Of a stretch of DNA of 64,000 bases, positions 25,611 to 39,460 are shown in pieces; the stretch's first letter is position 1, and every line of letters starts with the position of its first letter. The position numbers and the translations under genes were made by a program. Source of the DNA: Zelopaecilomyces penicillatus (Eukaryota; Ascomycota; Sordariomycetes; Hypocreales; Pseudodiploosporaceae); contig VCCP01000001.1 of the NCBI GenBank assembly GCA_005765155.1, positions 3,224,001-3,288,000 of the forward strand. Direction: 5' to 3'. Below the pieces are notes generated by a model. That model ran no database searches, was not told the DNA's origin, and was given only the letters and a program-made list of their open reading frames with translations.

Positions 25611-28600
25611 ATTATCTCTCTTTTTAAGGGTAATATTTTAATACTTTAGTTATATATCTATTATTTTATAATAAATTTTCCTTATTATTATTATTTTATT
25701 ATTCTAGAATCTTTATTTTCTTAAAACTTAGATTTATTATATTCTTTTATTTATTTATAGCTATATCTTTTATTATATCTCTCTTATTTATCTTTTTTTA
25801 TTTTTTTTATTTCTTTATTATATTATTATATCTTTTAAAAGATCTATTATTTAAACCTATATAACTATAAAATAGTTAAGTTATATTAAATTAATTATTA
25901 TATAATATAAATATTATATAAGACTAATTATAATAATTAATATTGAAATAATAAAAAAAACTATTAAGATTAATAAAATATTAATAATTTAATACTTATT
26001 TATTAATATTAAATTAATATATTATTAATAATATAATAATAGGAATAATATATAAAATAATATATAAAATCATAATATTTAAAGTAAAGGGGTTTTATTA
26101 ATAATTTAATATTATTTAAATCTATAGCTTTTATATTAAATAATACTTATAAATTAAATAATATATTTAATTTCTTAGCTATAATATTAAGATTATATAT
26201 TACCTTAAATAAAAAAGAGAAAGGCTTTAATAATAAAACATCTCTTATTTTTATTAATATTTTTATTTAATAAATTATTAATATATTTTTGAAGATTTAT
26301 TTAATTTTTAAATTAATTAAGATTATATATTATTAATCTTTTAAGATTATTAATCCTATTAAAATCTATATTATAATTAATAAGGTTTATAAAAAGAAGA
26401 AAAAAGCCTATTAAATATTATTAGCTATTTAATAACTCTATCTTTAAAAGTAATAAAATATTTAAATAAATATATAAATATTTTATTTAGGTTTTAATAT
26501 TAATTTTATAATAGATTATTTAGGCTTAATAAATATATCTTAAAACCTTATATAAGGTTAATTTAATTAAATAAAAGATAATATAAAGCATTTATCTTAT
26601 CTAAATAAATACTAGCTTTATATCTTAATAGTATATTAAATATACTATCTATATTACTCTCCTTAAATTAATTAATAAGAATTCTTTATACTTTATAAAG
26701 CTTAATCATAAGCTTAAGGCTATATAGCTCTTTAAATTTAAGCAGATATAATCAGATTATTATTAAGTTTTTATTAAGCTATTAATTTCTGGTTTTTATT
26801 TTATAATAAAAGGATTTTTATTATATTATTTATACCTCTTCTCTATCTTTTTATTATTTATTTATAATAGATTGAAAAATATAAATTAAATATTATTTTT
26901 TAATATATAATTTTAAAATTCTTTTTATTTATAATTATAATTTTATTATATTTTTATCCTATTATATTATATCTTTATCTAGCTTATATTTTCTATTTAT
27001 TTAATTCTTTTTAAATACTTTTATTAACTTTAGAATATTTATTTTATTAATTAGGATTTATTAATTATATTTAAATAGCTAGTTTAATTATTTAATTAAA
27101 TAATATAGTTCTTCTTTAATTTTTAATTAATCCTTAATTTCCTTAATCTCTTATTTATTCTTATCCTTTAATTTTAATATAAATAGATTATTATTAATAT
27201 CCCTTATTTATTATATTTATAACTTTAATAAACTAATATAAAAGATATTATAAATCTATAAATATTATTTAAATAATATTAATTAATATATTTATATCTT
27301 AATCTTGTATAAGATTTAAAATAAATTAATAAATCTTAATATTAATATTTTTATTATTTTTAAATATAAATTCTTTATATTTAATATAATTATATTCCTT
27401 TTTAAAGTATTAAAAGTATATATAATTATTTATAATTTTCTATTTTCTATTTAATTTTTAATTATTTATTTTTAATACTTTATTAATATTTCTTATACTT
27501 TTATTAATTTTTTTAATTAATTTTATATTATTAATATCTCCTTTTTTATAATATTATCCTTAATATTTAAAAAGTTTAATTTATATCTAAATAATATTTT
27601 ATTAAAAAAGATATTAATTCTTATAAAGATAATTAAATTATAAATAAATTATATTATTTAAAAAAGCTTTATTTATATTATTTATTCTTTTATTAAAAAA
27701 TAATATAAATTATATTTTATTATTTATTTTATTTATTTATTAATTTAATAATAAAATACTATTAAGAGCTTTTTTTTTATTTAAGATATATAATAAAAGT
27801 TTAATTAGAATTTATTTGTAAAAATAAAGCCTTTATTTAATATAATACCCTTTAATATTTTATATTTTAATTTTATCTTTTAATAGAATAATTCTATAAG
27901 ATTTATTATAATAATAATTATATTTATTAAAAGAAATAAATAATACTTTATATATTAATCTATAATTATTAGGATTATATTTATATCTCTTTTATTAAAT
28001 ATAATAGATAATAATCTTATAATCAAATCTATAAATATTTCTTTTTAGGATTAATTTAATTTTAATAAAGAATTAAGATATTTATATTAATAATAATATT
28101 ATAATACTATTTTTTATTAAATACTATAATTAATAATATATTCCTTAATCTTATAATTTATAAAATATTAATAAAATTTATATTATAAAAGTTTAAGGAT
28201 TTAATTTATATTAAAATATTTTATATAAGGATTATTATAATAATATTATAATAATTTATTTCTTAATAAAACTTTTTTAAGAATATAAATATAGTTTTTA
28301 TATTTAATTATTTTATTTTATAATATAAAAAATAAATTGTTATTTAATAAAGCTTTATTTTTATAATATAGCCTTTTTAATAACTTATCTATAAAATTAG
28401 ATTTTTTTAATTAATATTTAATAATAAAGTTATATAATATTAATATTATATATTATCTTATTTCTCTTTTCAATAATTTAATTTAGTTTATAAAGAATTA
28501 AAGATATTAAATTTAAAATAGATTTATTATTATAGATTAAAATATTTAAATAATAAGGCTTTTTAAAAGGCTTTTTTTAATTATTTAAATCCTAGATATT

Positions 28601-31384
28601 TAATTTTAATTAATTATATTTTCTTTAGTTTTTTATTATTTTTATTATCCTTTAAAAATATATTTAATAATATTATAATTTTAAAATATTTATAAATAAA
28701 TCTTTTATAAAAATTATAAAAATCTAAGAATATTTATATTTCTTAATAGATTCTTAATTATTATTATTTTAAAATAATTATCATATATTAAAAATCTATT
28801 AAGATTTTTTTTTAAATAAAATAAGTTCTAAGAAATCTATCTTTATTTAATAAAAATAATATTTCTTTAAATTTATAAAAAGCTTTATTATTTATAATCT
28901 TTCCAAGATTTATTTAATATATTTTATATATTTTTATTTTATTTTAAAAAAATTATAATATTATTTAAATAAATAATATATATTATATTAATTAATTCCT
29001 TTAAAGCTTAATAAATATAATATTAAAATATAAAATATAATTAATTTTAAGTATATTATTAGATATTTATAATAATTATAATAGATTAAAAATATTATTT
29101 TTTATTTATTCTCTTTTTTAAATAAGATCTAATAATATATATTCTTTATATTAATTTTTATAAAGAATTCTATATTTATAATTTAATCTAGGATCTTTAA
29201 AATAAAGGATAATATATAATAATTCTTTTTTATAACCCTATGAAGATCTTAATAATCTATATATAATTATAAAGATTTATCCTTTTTTAAAATAAATAAA
29301 ATTAATACTCTTATTAAACTTTTAAATAAATAAATTTATCTTTTTTTTAAATTCTTATTTAAATAAATATAAAGCTTTTTTAATTCCTTTTATAATAAAA
29401 AATAGATTATATTATATAAAAAAATAATATCTAAAAATAGATTAATTATATAATTTATAGCTTTTTAAAATAATAATATACTTATTTAACATATTTAAAA
29501 TATATTTAAATAATCCTATAATTCTTAAAATAATTTCTTTATCTTTTTTATTTAATTTATTTAATCTTTATTTATTAATAATAGTAATTTTAAAAGATAT
29601 ATAATAAAAACAATTATTATTTTATTTTAATAGGCTTATATAAATTTATAGGATTATAAGATTTTAATATTTTCTTATTCTTAATTAAATTATTAATATT
29701 TATTATAAATACTTAAATAAATACAAAGGTCTTATAAATAAATTAGCCTTAATAATATTAAATTATTTTTTATTCTTAGATCTTAATTAATATTAAAATA
29801 TACTTAAATAAAACTCTATTTAATTCTCTTTAAATCTATAATAATAAATAAGACTTTTTATATTTTATATATTTAAATTTTTAATTTATTTATTATTTAA
29901 AGCTTTAATAAATCCTTTATTAATACTTATTATAATTTATTTATTTTAATAAATACCTTATTAATAAAATCTAATCTAATATATATATCTAAATCTATAT
30001 ATACTTTAATTAATATTTATCTTTTTATTATTATTAATATATAAAAATAGATTATTATTTTAATAATAATCTTTTTAATTAAAATTAAAAGGTTTATTTT
30101 AATTAAGTTTTTTTTATTTTAATATTATCTTTTATTTTAATAATATTAATAATTTAATTAAAATAATTTAATATAAGATAGCCCTTTTTATTACATATAT
30201 AATAGATTATAATAATAAGATAATTTATTTAATTATTCTCTTTATCTTTTTAATTATTATCTTAATTATTCTTTTTATAAGAATAGCTATCCCTATTATT
30301 TTTATAGCCTTTTTAATCTTAATAAAAACTTTTTTAATATAGAATTGTTATTAATTATATATTAATTTAATTTAATTAATCTTTATTATAGTTTTATTTA
30401 TCTTATAATTCTAAAAAGGATTCTTTTTTAATTTATTATTTAAGGTTTTAATTTTATTATTTATTTAATCTTTTTTATAAGTTTTAATTTCTTTTCTTTT
30501 TTTAGATTCTTAAATAATATTAAAATCTTTTTTTTTTATATTATTTTATTTTAATTCTTTAAAAAAAGCTTTTTTATAAAGATAAATATATTTTTATAAT
30601 CTTAATTTAAGCTTAATAAAATACTATATAATTAGTTATTTTTTAATTATTTTTATAAAATAAACTTTTAAATTAAATAAATATAAATAAAATTTAATAA
30701 AAATTTAATAATTATATTATTAAGCTTTTTTAAAATATTATAGATCTTAATTATTTAATTAATAAAATCTTTTAAATAAATTTTATTTTATTTTTAAAAA
30801 AAATTTAAATTGATTTTTTTAATTTTGTTTTTAATTTTAATATAATTTTATATTTTATTTAATTAAAAGGATTTATATATTTTTTTTATATTTTTAAAAA
30901 TTAAAATAATTTAATATTTCTTTTTTTTAAAATATTTAAAACCTATTTAAAAGGCTTAAATAAGATTATTAATCTATTTCTTTTTATTATTAATACTTTT
31001 ATAATATTATAATTTAATAATATTAATAATCTTTAATTCTTTTAATTAAAAACTATTTAAATTATTATAATTTTAATTAAATTATAATCTTTTTTTTAAT
31101 AGGATATTTATAATAAAGATATTAAGATCTTAAGTTATTTAAAGATAAAACTAAAAAGTATTAATTTTTTTAATTCTTATAATTTTAATTAAAAATATTA
31201 TTATCTTATCTTAGGTTTCTATAGATTATTATAAGGGATTAATTAAATTCTATTAATTTAAGATTTTAAATCCTTAATAAATTATAGGGTTTAATAAAGC
31301 CTTTAATAATAAAATAAATAAAAACTATTATTAATCTTAAATAATTATAAATAAAAATATAAAAATTATAAAAAGAATATTAAA

Positions 31385-31559
31385 TATAATTAAAGAAGAT
31401 TATATAGCTTTAATTAATTAATTAATAATAAGATTTATATTTAAATTAAGTTATTTTTTTTATATCCTTTAAATATAAAAGATTATTAAAGCCTTAATAA
31501 TTAATTATTTTTTAAATTATATATTATAATTAAATATTTAAGTATTTAATCCTATTATA
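31385..31559 (-). repeat. 5' LTR of the 25.4-31.6 kb element
   Basis: Partner of 25434-25610. No tRNA primer-binding site can be recognised next to it, as expected after saturation of CA/TG sites. Confidence 0.65.
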
Positions 31560-32720
31560 TTAATAAAATATTAATCTTATATTTAATAATTATATTTATT
31601 TAATAATTAATTAATTAAATAATATTATTATTATTATTAAAATAAAAATAAATTTAAAAAATAAAACTTTTATATTAATTATAAGATAATTATATTTATT
31701 TTTTAAATAAAAGAATTAAAATATAAATATAAATAATATTAAATAATAATTATAATCTTTTAATTATAATAAGATTTTAAAAAAGATTATTATATTTTAT
31801 AATAATTTAAAAATTCTTTTATAATTATTCTTTAATATTTATATTAAATAATCTATAAAATAATGAATTTAATTTTATCTTTAAATTCTTTCTATATAAA
31901 TAATTAAAGTATTAAATGTATTATTTTATTATAGAAAATATAAAGATATAATATTTATAAATATTATTTTAAATAATAATAAATAATAATAAATAATAAT
32001 AAATAATAATAAATAATAATAAATAATAATAAATAATAATAAATAATAATAAATAATAATAAATAATAATAAATAATAATAAATAATAAATAATAATAAA
32101 TAATAATAAATAATAATAAATAATAATAAATAATAATAAATAATAATAAATAATAATAAATAATAATAAATATTATAAATTATTAAATCTTTAAAAATTA
32201 ATAATTTTATTATCTTTAATTTTACTTTTATAATTCTTTTAAAATAAATTAATTTTATTTTTATATTTTATTTTTATATTTTATATTTTATATTTTATAT
32301 TTTATTTATTGAATTATATTATTAATAATTTAATATAATTATTAATTTATAAATTAAAAATCTAGAAATTATATAATTATATTATATATTCTTATATTAA
32401 AAAGTTTATTTAAATTTCTTAAATTATTATTATTTTAATAATCTATTTTCTTTTAAAAAAGTTATATTAATATTAGTTTTATTCTTTATTCTATTATAAA
32501 AAATAATAATACTATAATAAGCTATATAAATATATTATATAAAAGATTTAATTTTATTATTTTATATTATTATATATTAAATTTATTTTATATAAATAAA
32601 TAAGATTATTATATTATTAAATCCTTTTTATTTACTTTTATATATAAGTATTTTATTTTAATTTTCTTATTTTAATTTTCTTATTTTAATTTAATTTTTT
32701 AATTATATAAATAATAATAA
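31560..32720. other. AT-rich block with minisatellite, left edge of island 2
   Basis: No gene. It contains the 10-bp minisatellite below. Composition changes abruptly to balanced GC at about 32740. Confidence 0.55.
31974..32168. repeat. Minisatellite, 10-bp period
   Basis: About 19 tandem copies of AAATAATAAT, with a single phase slip near 32087. Confidence 0.9.
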
Positions 32721-32739
32721 CAATAATAATACGAATAAT

Positions 32740-33292
32740 AATAATACAACCTTCCAATCAATACACTAGTAGCTCCTTGACAATCGAAGCCGCCAAGACT
32801 AGCCCCTTTTAAGTGGATACATCGTTTTAGTGAAACGAATGCTCCTCTGCTCACTATGAGTAGCAGACCGCCAAGTAGCAAGCAGTATAACTAACTATAC
32901 TGCACCAGTGACTGGTGCTTGTCTCCTGGTCTGCTCCGCTGGTCCACAGCACCCCTCGGAGGCTCATGTTAAGCTGCAAGGAGCACGCGTGCCAGCATCA
33001 CTAACATTCGACGTTCTGACCCCTGTACCCTTGATTGCCATTGAGCTTCATAATCATCCGCGTTCAACCTTCCTTATCCCTTCGAACCTCCTGGGTTTCC
33101 CGCAAGGCTGACCACGAAGCTTCCAATTGTTTTTTCATATCTTCTCTTTTTGCCCGTTGCCATCGCATTCCAGCTGTTTCTTTTCTAAAATCTCCATGAG
33201 CCAGACCGCCACCACGGCCCCTTGAGTGCTCTTCGTGCAGTACTCGTCTCTCCCCTCTCGTGCTAGTTACTCCTTCCTACCATAGCTCCTCC
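32740..33292 (+). promoter_or_regulatory. 5' region of the myosin V gene
   Basis: Balanced-GC, non-coding sequence between the AT block and the myosin start codon. Pyrimidine-rich tracts (about 33130-33190 and 33240-33292) resemble fungal promoters and leaders. A 9-codon upstream open frame (33196-33225) precedes the main start. The 67-codon frame at 32908-33111 shows no recognisable domain and is not called as a gene. Confidence 0.5.
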
Positions 33293-36200
33293 ATGGCATC
33301 GAACTACGATGTCGGCACGAGAGCGTGGCAGCCCGATGCTGCTGAAGGTTGGGTGGCCTCAGAGGTTGTTAGCAAAACTTTGGACGGCTCCAAGGCTCAA
33401 TTAGTCTTCAAACTAGAAAATGGCGGAGTATGTTTGTTTATTTTCATGATGATTCCTGTGTCCCCCTTGTTTCTCAGCAAATCTAACTGTCGTCTTCTAT
33501 CTGGTAGACAAAAACTATCGAGGTTTCGATCGAAGCCCTACAGGCCAGTGGCTCCGATGCCTCACTACCCCCCTTGATGAATCCGACCATACTGGAGGCC
33601 AGTGATGATCTAACCAACTTGTCCCATCTCAATGAACCTGCCGGTAGGTGACTTCACCCACTGACTTTCATTGCACTCTCAATTGACTCTCGACCAATAG
33701 TGTTGCAAGCAATACGTTTGCGCTACCTACAAAAAGAGATATACACATATAGTGGTATTGTTCTGATAGCAACCAATCCTTTTGCTCGCGTCGACTCCCT
33801 ATATGTACCAGGCATGGTGCAAGTGTATGCTGGGAAGCAGAGAGCAACCCAGGCTCCCCATTTATTTGCTATTGCAGAGGAGGCCTTTATGTATGTTCAA
33901 TGGGTTCGAATTTACAACGAGGCTGGCAATAACGAGTTTTGTTAGGGACATGATACGAGACACCAAGAACCAGACAATCGTAGTTTCTGGCGAGTCCGGC
34001 GCTGGCAAAACTGTCAGCGCTAAATATATCATGCGGTACTTTGCTACTCGAGAGTCACCGGATAATCCTGGAGCTCGTTCAAAGCGTGGAGCAGAGGCGA
34101 TGAGCGAAACTGAGGAGCAAATTCTGGCTACTAACCCCATCATGGAAGCATTCGGCAACGCGAAGACAACACGAAATGACAATTCATCTAGATTCGGAAA
34201 ATACATTGAAATCATGTTTGATGATAAGATGAACATAATTGGAGCCAAAATTCGCACTTATCTTTTGGAACGCTCACGTCTTGTCTTCCAACCCCTGAAA
34301 GAGCGCAACTATCATATCTTCTATCAACTTGTGGCAGGCGCATCCGACGAACTACGAAATGAGCTCAACATTCTTCCCATTCCGCAGTTTGAGTATCTCA
34401 ACCAGGGGGATTGTCCTACTATTGATGGAGTTGACGACAAAGCTGAGTTCGAAGCTACAAAAAGGTCATTGCAGACAATCGGCGTCTCTGTAACCCAACA
34501 AGCGGACATTTTCAAGTTGCTGGCTGGCTTGTTGCATTTGGGAAATGTCAAAATCACGGCATCTCGGACTGACAGTGTGCTTTCATCTACAGAGCAATCG
34601 TTGGAGTTTGCTTGCAATATCCTTGGTGTCAATGCTGCTGAGTTTTCAAAGTGGATTATAAAAAAACAACTTATTACAAGGGGCGAAAAAATAACCTCAA
34701 ACTTGAGTCAAGCGCAAGCCATCGTTGTTCGTGATTCTGTTGCCAAGTTCATATACTCGAGCTTATTTGATTGGCTGGTGGATATTATAAACCACAGCCT
34801 TGCTACTGAAGATGTTCTTAATCGAGTTAGCTCCTTCATCGGCGTCTTGGATATCTATGGGTTCGAGCATTTTGCCAAAAACTCGTTCGAGCAGTTCTGT
34901 ATTAACTACGCCAACGAAAAGCTTCAGCAGGAGTTCAACCAGCACGTCTTCAAGTTGGAACAAGAAGAATACCTGAGGGAACAGATTGACTGGACATTCA
35001 TCGACTTCTCTGATAACCAGCCATGTATTGATCTTATTGAAGGCAAAATGGGCATACTGTCTCTTCTTGATGAGGAATCACGCCTTCCTATGGGAGCTGA
35101 TGAACAGTTTGTCACGAAACTACACCACAATTTTGTGACTGACAAGCAACACGCCTTTTACAAAAAGCCTCGCTTTGGTAAATCGGCTTTTACTGTTTGT
35201 CATTACGCCATCGATGTCACATACGAATCTGAAGGGTTCATCGAGAAGAACAGAGATACAGTACCTGACGAACATATGACTGTATTACGCGCCACAAGCA
35301 ATCACTTTCTGAAGGAGGTCTTAGAAGCTGCGTCAGCCGTGAGAGAGAAGGATGTAGCCTCCGCATCTTCCAATGCCGTCAAGCCTGCTGGTGGTAGGAA
35401 AATTGGTGTTGCTGTCAACAGAAAGCCAACACTGGGCGGAATCTTCCGATCTTCACTGATAGAACTCATGAACACCATCAACAATACTGACGTTCATTAT
35501 ATTCGCTGCATTAAACCAAATGAGGCAAAACAAGCCTGGCAGTTTGAAGGCCCAATGGTTCTCAGCCAGCTACGGGCATGTGGTGTCCTCGAAACAGTCC
35601 GCATCAGTTGCGCCGGGTACCCAACACGTTGGACCTATGAAGAATTTGCCCTCCGATATTACATGCTTGTGCATTCAAGTCAATGGACGTCCGAAATTCG
35701 TCAAATGGCAGATGCTATTTTGACCAAGGCACTCGGCACAAGCACTGGCAAGGGCCTGGACAAATACCAGCTTGGGTTAACCAAAATCTTTTTTCGAGCT
35801 GGCATGCTAGCATTTCTGGAGAACTTGCGAACTAATCGCCTCAATGACTGCGCTATTCTCATACAGAAGAATCTCAAAGCCAAATTTTACCGCCGTCGCT
35901 ATCTAGACGCACGTGACTCTATCATTCGCATACAATCAGCCGCCCGTGCATATATGGCACGGAAACGCGCTCAAGGATTGCGAACCATCAGGGCTGCAAC
36001 TACCATTCAGCGTGTCTGGCGAGGACAAAAACAACGGAAGGACTTTTTGCGAATTAGAAAGGATGTAATTCTTTTCGAGTCTGCAGCCAAGGGCTACCTT
36101 CGCAGGAAGCAGATTATGGAGACTAGAGTGGGGAATGCAGCCGTTGTGATACAGAGGGCATGGAGATCGCGACGTCAACTCAAATCCTGGAGACAGTACC

Positions 36201-38413
36201 GGAAGAAGGTAACATTGATTCAAAGCATGTGGCGTGGTAAGTCTGCTCGTCGTGAGTATAAAAAGGTCCGAGAAGAGGCCCGCGATTTGAAACAGATCTC
36301 ATACAAACTGGAAAACAAGGTTGTTGAATTAACCCAAAGTCTTGGTTCGATGAAAGAGAAGAACAAGAACCTGGTGTCTCAGGTGGAGAGTTACGAAAGT
36401 CAGATCAAGGCATGGAAAAATAGACACAACGCTCTTGAGGCCAGAACAAAGGAGCTTCAAACAGAAGCGAATCAGGCAGGTATCGCAGTGGCCCGCCTCC
36501 AGGCTATGGAAGATGAGATGAAGAAACTTCAGCTTGCGTTTGATGAGTCAACAACGAACATCAAACGGATGCAAGAGGAAGAGCGTGAGCTTCGCGAGTC
36601 GCTTCGTTTAACTAGCTCCGAGCTGGAATCAGTCAAGGAAACTGGTAATGAACAAGAGCGAGATAATGTCAGTCTCAGGCAGGAGCTTGAAGCTTTGCGA
36701 GACGCACTGGAGCTCGCTAAGAGAAGTGCTCCAGCCCACAGTGAAGTTCCCAACGGTACCAGTGCAGCACCGCCTATTGCCAGCGGACTCATCAATCTTG
36801 TTTCATCCAAAAAGCCGAAACGGCGAAGTGCAGGAGCTGAGCCGCGAGAAGTTGATCGTTTTAGCGGTGCATACAATCCCCGGCCAGTTTCTATGGCTGT
36901 GACCGGTACGGCGCATCGACAAAACCTCTCCGGCGCCACGTTCATCCCCGGTGTTGACAACATCGAGATGGAACTTGAAACCCTTCTTGCTGACGAGGAT
37001 GGTCTCAATGAAGAGGTTACCATGGGGCTGATTCGCAATCTGAAAATTCCCTCACCTAACTCAACGCCTCCGCCTTCCGATAAGGAAGTTCTGTTCCCGT
37101 CGTATCTCATCAATCTAGTCACCTCGGAAATGTGGAATAATGGTTTCGTCAAGGAATCGGAACGCTTTCTTGCCAATGTAATGCAATCTATACAGCAGGA
37201 AGTCATGCAGCATGATGGGGATGACGCCATTAACCCCGGTGCCTTCTGGTTGTCCAACGTTCACGAGATGCTTTCATTCGTCTTTCTCGCTGAAGACTGG
37301 TACGAAACTCAAAAGACGGATAATTATGAGTATGACCGTCTGCTAGAGATTGTCAAACATGACCTTGAAAGCCTCGAATTTAATATCTACCACACGTGGA
37401 TGAAGGTATTGAAAAAAAGGTTACAAAAAATGATTATCCCTGCGATTATTGAATCACAGTCACTACCTGGGTTTATTACCAACGAGAGCAATCGCTTTCT
37501 TGGCAAACTACTGCAATCAAACTCGGCTCCTGCGTATAGCATGGACAACCTTCTCAGCTTGCTGAATAGCGTATTCAGAGCAATGAAGGCTTATTATCTA
37601 GAGGATTCGATCATCATGCAAACTGTTACTGAACTTTTGCGTCTTGTTGGTGTAACTGCTTTCAATGATTTGCTAATGCGTCGAAATTTCCTGTCCTGGA
37701 AGCGAGGTCTGCAAATTAACTACAACATCACACGTATCGAGGAATGGTGCAAAAGCCATGATATGCCCGAAGGCACGTTACAGCTAGAACACTTGATGGT
37801 ATGTTTTATTTGCAAGGAATTCGATGTGATTATACTAATAATCCCTGGTCCAGCAAGCAACAAAGCTTCTTCAACTCAAGAAAGCTACTTTGAATGATAT
37901 TGAGATTATTCAGGACATTTGTTGGATGTAAGTTTTCGCAAGTCTCCACTACCCCGTGCGATGGTTGAGATGGCTCACAAACTTTAGGCTCTCGCCAAAT
38001 CAAATCCAGAAATTGCTGAATCAGTATCTCGTGGCAGATTACGAACAGCCTATAAACGGAGAAATAATGAAGGCCGTAGCCTCGCGGGTAACAGAGAAGA
38101 GTGACGTTTTACTTCTTCAGGCTGTAGACATGGATGATAGTGGGCCATATGAGATTGCCGAGCCCCGAGCCATTACAGCGCTCGAAACGTATACACCGTC
38201 ATGTAAGCTGCATAAGGCTTATGGCACGCTAAGTTAGACAAGAAAATACTAACGCATAATGTTCTAGGGCTGCAAACTCCGCGCTTGAAACGACTTGCCG
38301 AAATTGTCTCTGCACAGGCAATTGCGCAGCAGGAGAAGATAGACTACGGGGAGGGGGTCGGCTTTGAAGTACAGCAGGCACTGGCTGAGGTAGAAGAATC
38401 AGAGGCGGAATAG
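33293..38413 (+). CDS. Class V myosin heavy chain
   Basis: An actin-based motor that carries secretory vesicles and organelles toward hyphal tips. Exons are 33293-33427, 33508-33643, 33701-33890, 33946-37798, 37854-37927, 37988-38202 and 38268-38413: 4749 nt, 1582 aa, the usual length for a fungal myosin V. Motor head: N-terminal NYDVGTRAWQP, P-loop GESGAGKT at 169-176, switch I NDNSSRFGK at 231-239, switch II DIYGFE at 456-461, and HYIRCIKPNE at 671-680. Six IQ motifs at about 795-926 bind light chains or calmodulin; the fourth is degenerate (FES in place of IQ). A coiled coil covers about 939-1081. The C-terminal DIL cargo-binding domain includes YYLEDSIIMQTV near 1370 and ends with LKRLAEIVSAQAIAQQEK. 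The last intron has a perfect TACTAAC branch point. The start was chosen because it fits the family N-terminus exactly. Base composition is normal throughout. Confidence 0.97.
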
Positions 38414-38812
38414 CAACATGAGACACATGAGAGATGTTGGGTATGAATTCATTGATGGTATTTTTTCATGTTGAACAGGAAAAAAAGTTTCTACGGTCGA
38501 GTGGAAGATGATTGATTCTCGTGCTCGGACACAGGCCGATGCTTTGGAATGTCCGATGTGGCCATGTGCTTGAAGCGGATGAACAATTGTGGAGGAGGAG
38601 GAGGAGGGAAATGGCGGGTGCAAGAATAGAGCGGTTACAAGGCTACTTGTGCCCCACATCACGACAGGGCTACTCTTTGAACGATGATAGGATATTTGAA
38701 CACGATTTTTCTCCCCTTTAAGCGTGTGCACATTCCTCGAGTCGCTCACATCCCATCCACTTGCTTCATTTGTTAAACAAAGTAGTTCAACGGGACTGGG
38801 CCACTAGATAAA
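38414..38812. other. Intergenic region, myosin V to adenylate kinase
   Basis: Normal-GC spacer that must hold the myosin 3' end and the adenylate kinase promoter. The 69-codon frame at 38512 has no recognisable features. A CT-rich stretch near 38700-38770 precedes the next start. Confidence 0.5.
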
Positions 38813-39460
38813 ATGCGATCATTGCCCAATATTATTGTTACAGGCACTCCCGGAGTGGGCAAAACAACACACTGCGAAGCCCTGGTAGACAGGACCGGCC
38901 TGCGCCACGTATCTGTAAACCAAATAGTCAAAGATAAGGAATGTCATGAGGGCTGGAACGATGAGTTTCAGAGTTGGATTGTGGACGAAGACAAGGTGAG
39001 CTTAACCGATAATTGTGTTGACAAATCTCGAATATGGCCCCCTAATTCATGCGCTTTAGCTGCTTGATGTCATCGAGTCCGAGGTTGATGCTGGTGGTTG
39101 CATAATCGACTGGCATGCTTGTGACTTATTCCCTCGCAGCTGGGTCGATCTTGTCGTCGTACTGCGTGTTGATTCAACCACACTTTACGATCGGCTCAAG
39201 GCAAGGTAAGGCTTTGTTCGAAGATGACTGAGCGTGATTGGACTACTGACGGTTGGGAAAGGAATTACGCGGAGGCTAAGCTGCAGGAAAATCTTGACTC
39301 AGAGATCATGGAGGTGCTTCTTCAAGAAGCGCGGGAAGCCTTCGATGAAGAAATTGTCATTGAGTTAACAAGTAACACGTCGGATGAGATGGAATCTAAC
39401 ATAGATCGCATTGTGGCCTGGATTAGCCAGTGGAAGATAGATAATACAAAACCCGAGTGA
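38813..39460 (+). CDS. FAP7: Fap7/AK6-type adenylate kinase (ribosome biogenesis NTPase)
   Basis: Members of this family are nuclear atypical adenylate kinases/ATPases. They bind Rps14 and are needed for late 20S pre-rRNA processing to 18S rRNA. Exons 38813-38995, 39060-39205 and 39262-39460 give 175 aa, typical for the family. Introns are 64 and 56 bp; the second has a TACTGAC branch point. Visible motifs are Walker A GTPGVGKT at residues 11-18, DWHACDLFP at 78-86 (the family D-x-H Walker B-like element), WVDLVVVLR, YDRLKAR, and the KLQENLDSEIMEVLLQEA block that is diagnostic of AK6/Fap7. The usual RGY before that block reads RNY here. It lies about 400 bp downstream of the myosin gene on the same strand, with no evident functional link. 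Confidence 0.95.

Larger units (their letters stand above)
25434..31559 (-). mobile_element. RIP-degraded LTR retrotransposon, about 6.1 kb
   Basis: Two direct repeats of about 175 bp lie at 25434-25610 and 31385-31559. They match almost throughout apart from C/T and G/A changes. The LTR ends, TATAAT...ATTATA, are inverted and would be TGTAAT...ATTACA before mutation. On the minus strand, a polypurine tract (AAAAAGAGAGAT) sits directly inside the 25.4-kb LTR. That makes it the 3' LTR and the element minus-oriented, which agrees with the T-rich plus strand of the interior. Weaker similarity extends about 20 bp outside the left edges of both LTRs, so boundaries are approximate. Gag and Pol cannot be read, target duplications are not convincing, and the superfamily is unknown. 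Confidence 0.7.

Noticed and set aside
31974..32168. Regular repeats that could be mistaken for a CRISPR array
   Set aside because: Head-to-tail 10-bp units without spacers; a eukaryotic minisatellite. The same applies to the arrays at 7.0, 8.6, 13.9 and 16.7 kb.
32908..33111. 67-codon open frame upstream of myosin V
   Set aside because: No recognisable domain, lies in the expected promoter/leader region, and short frames are expected in normal-GC DNA.
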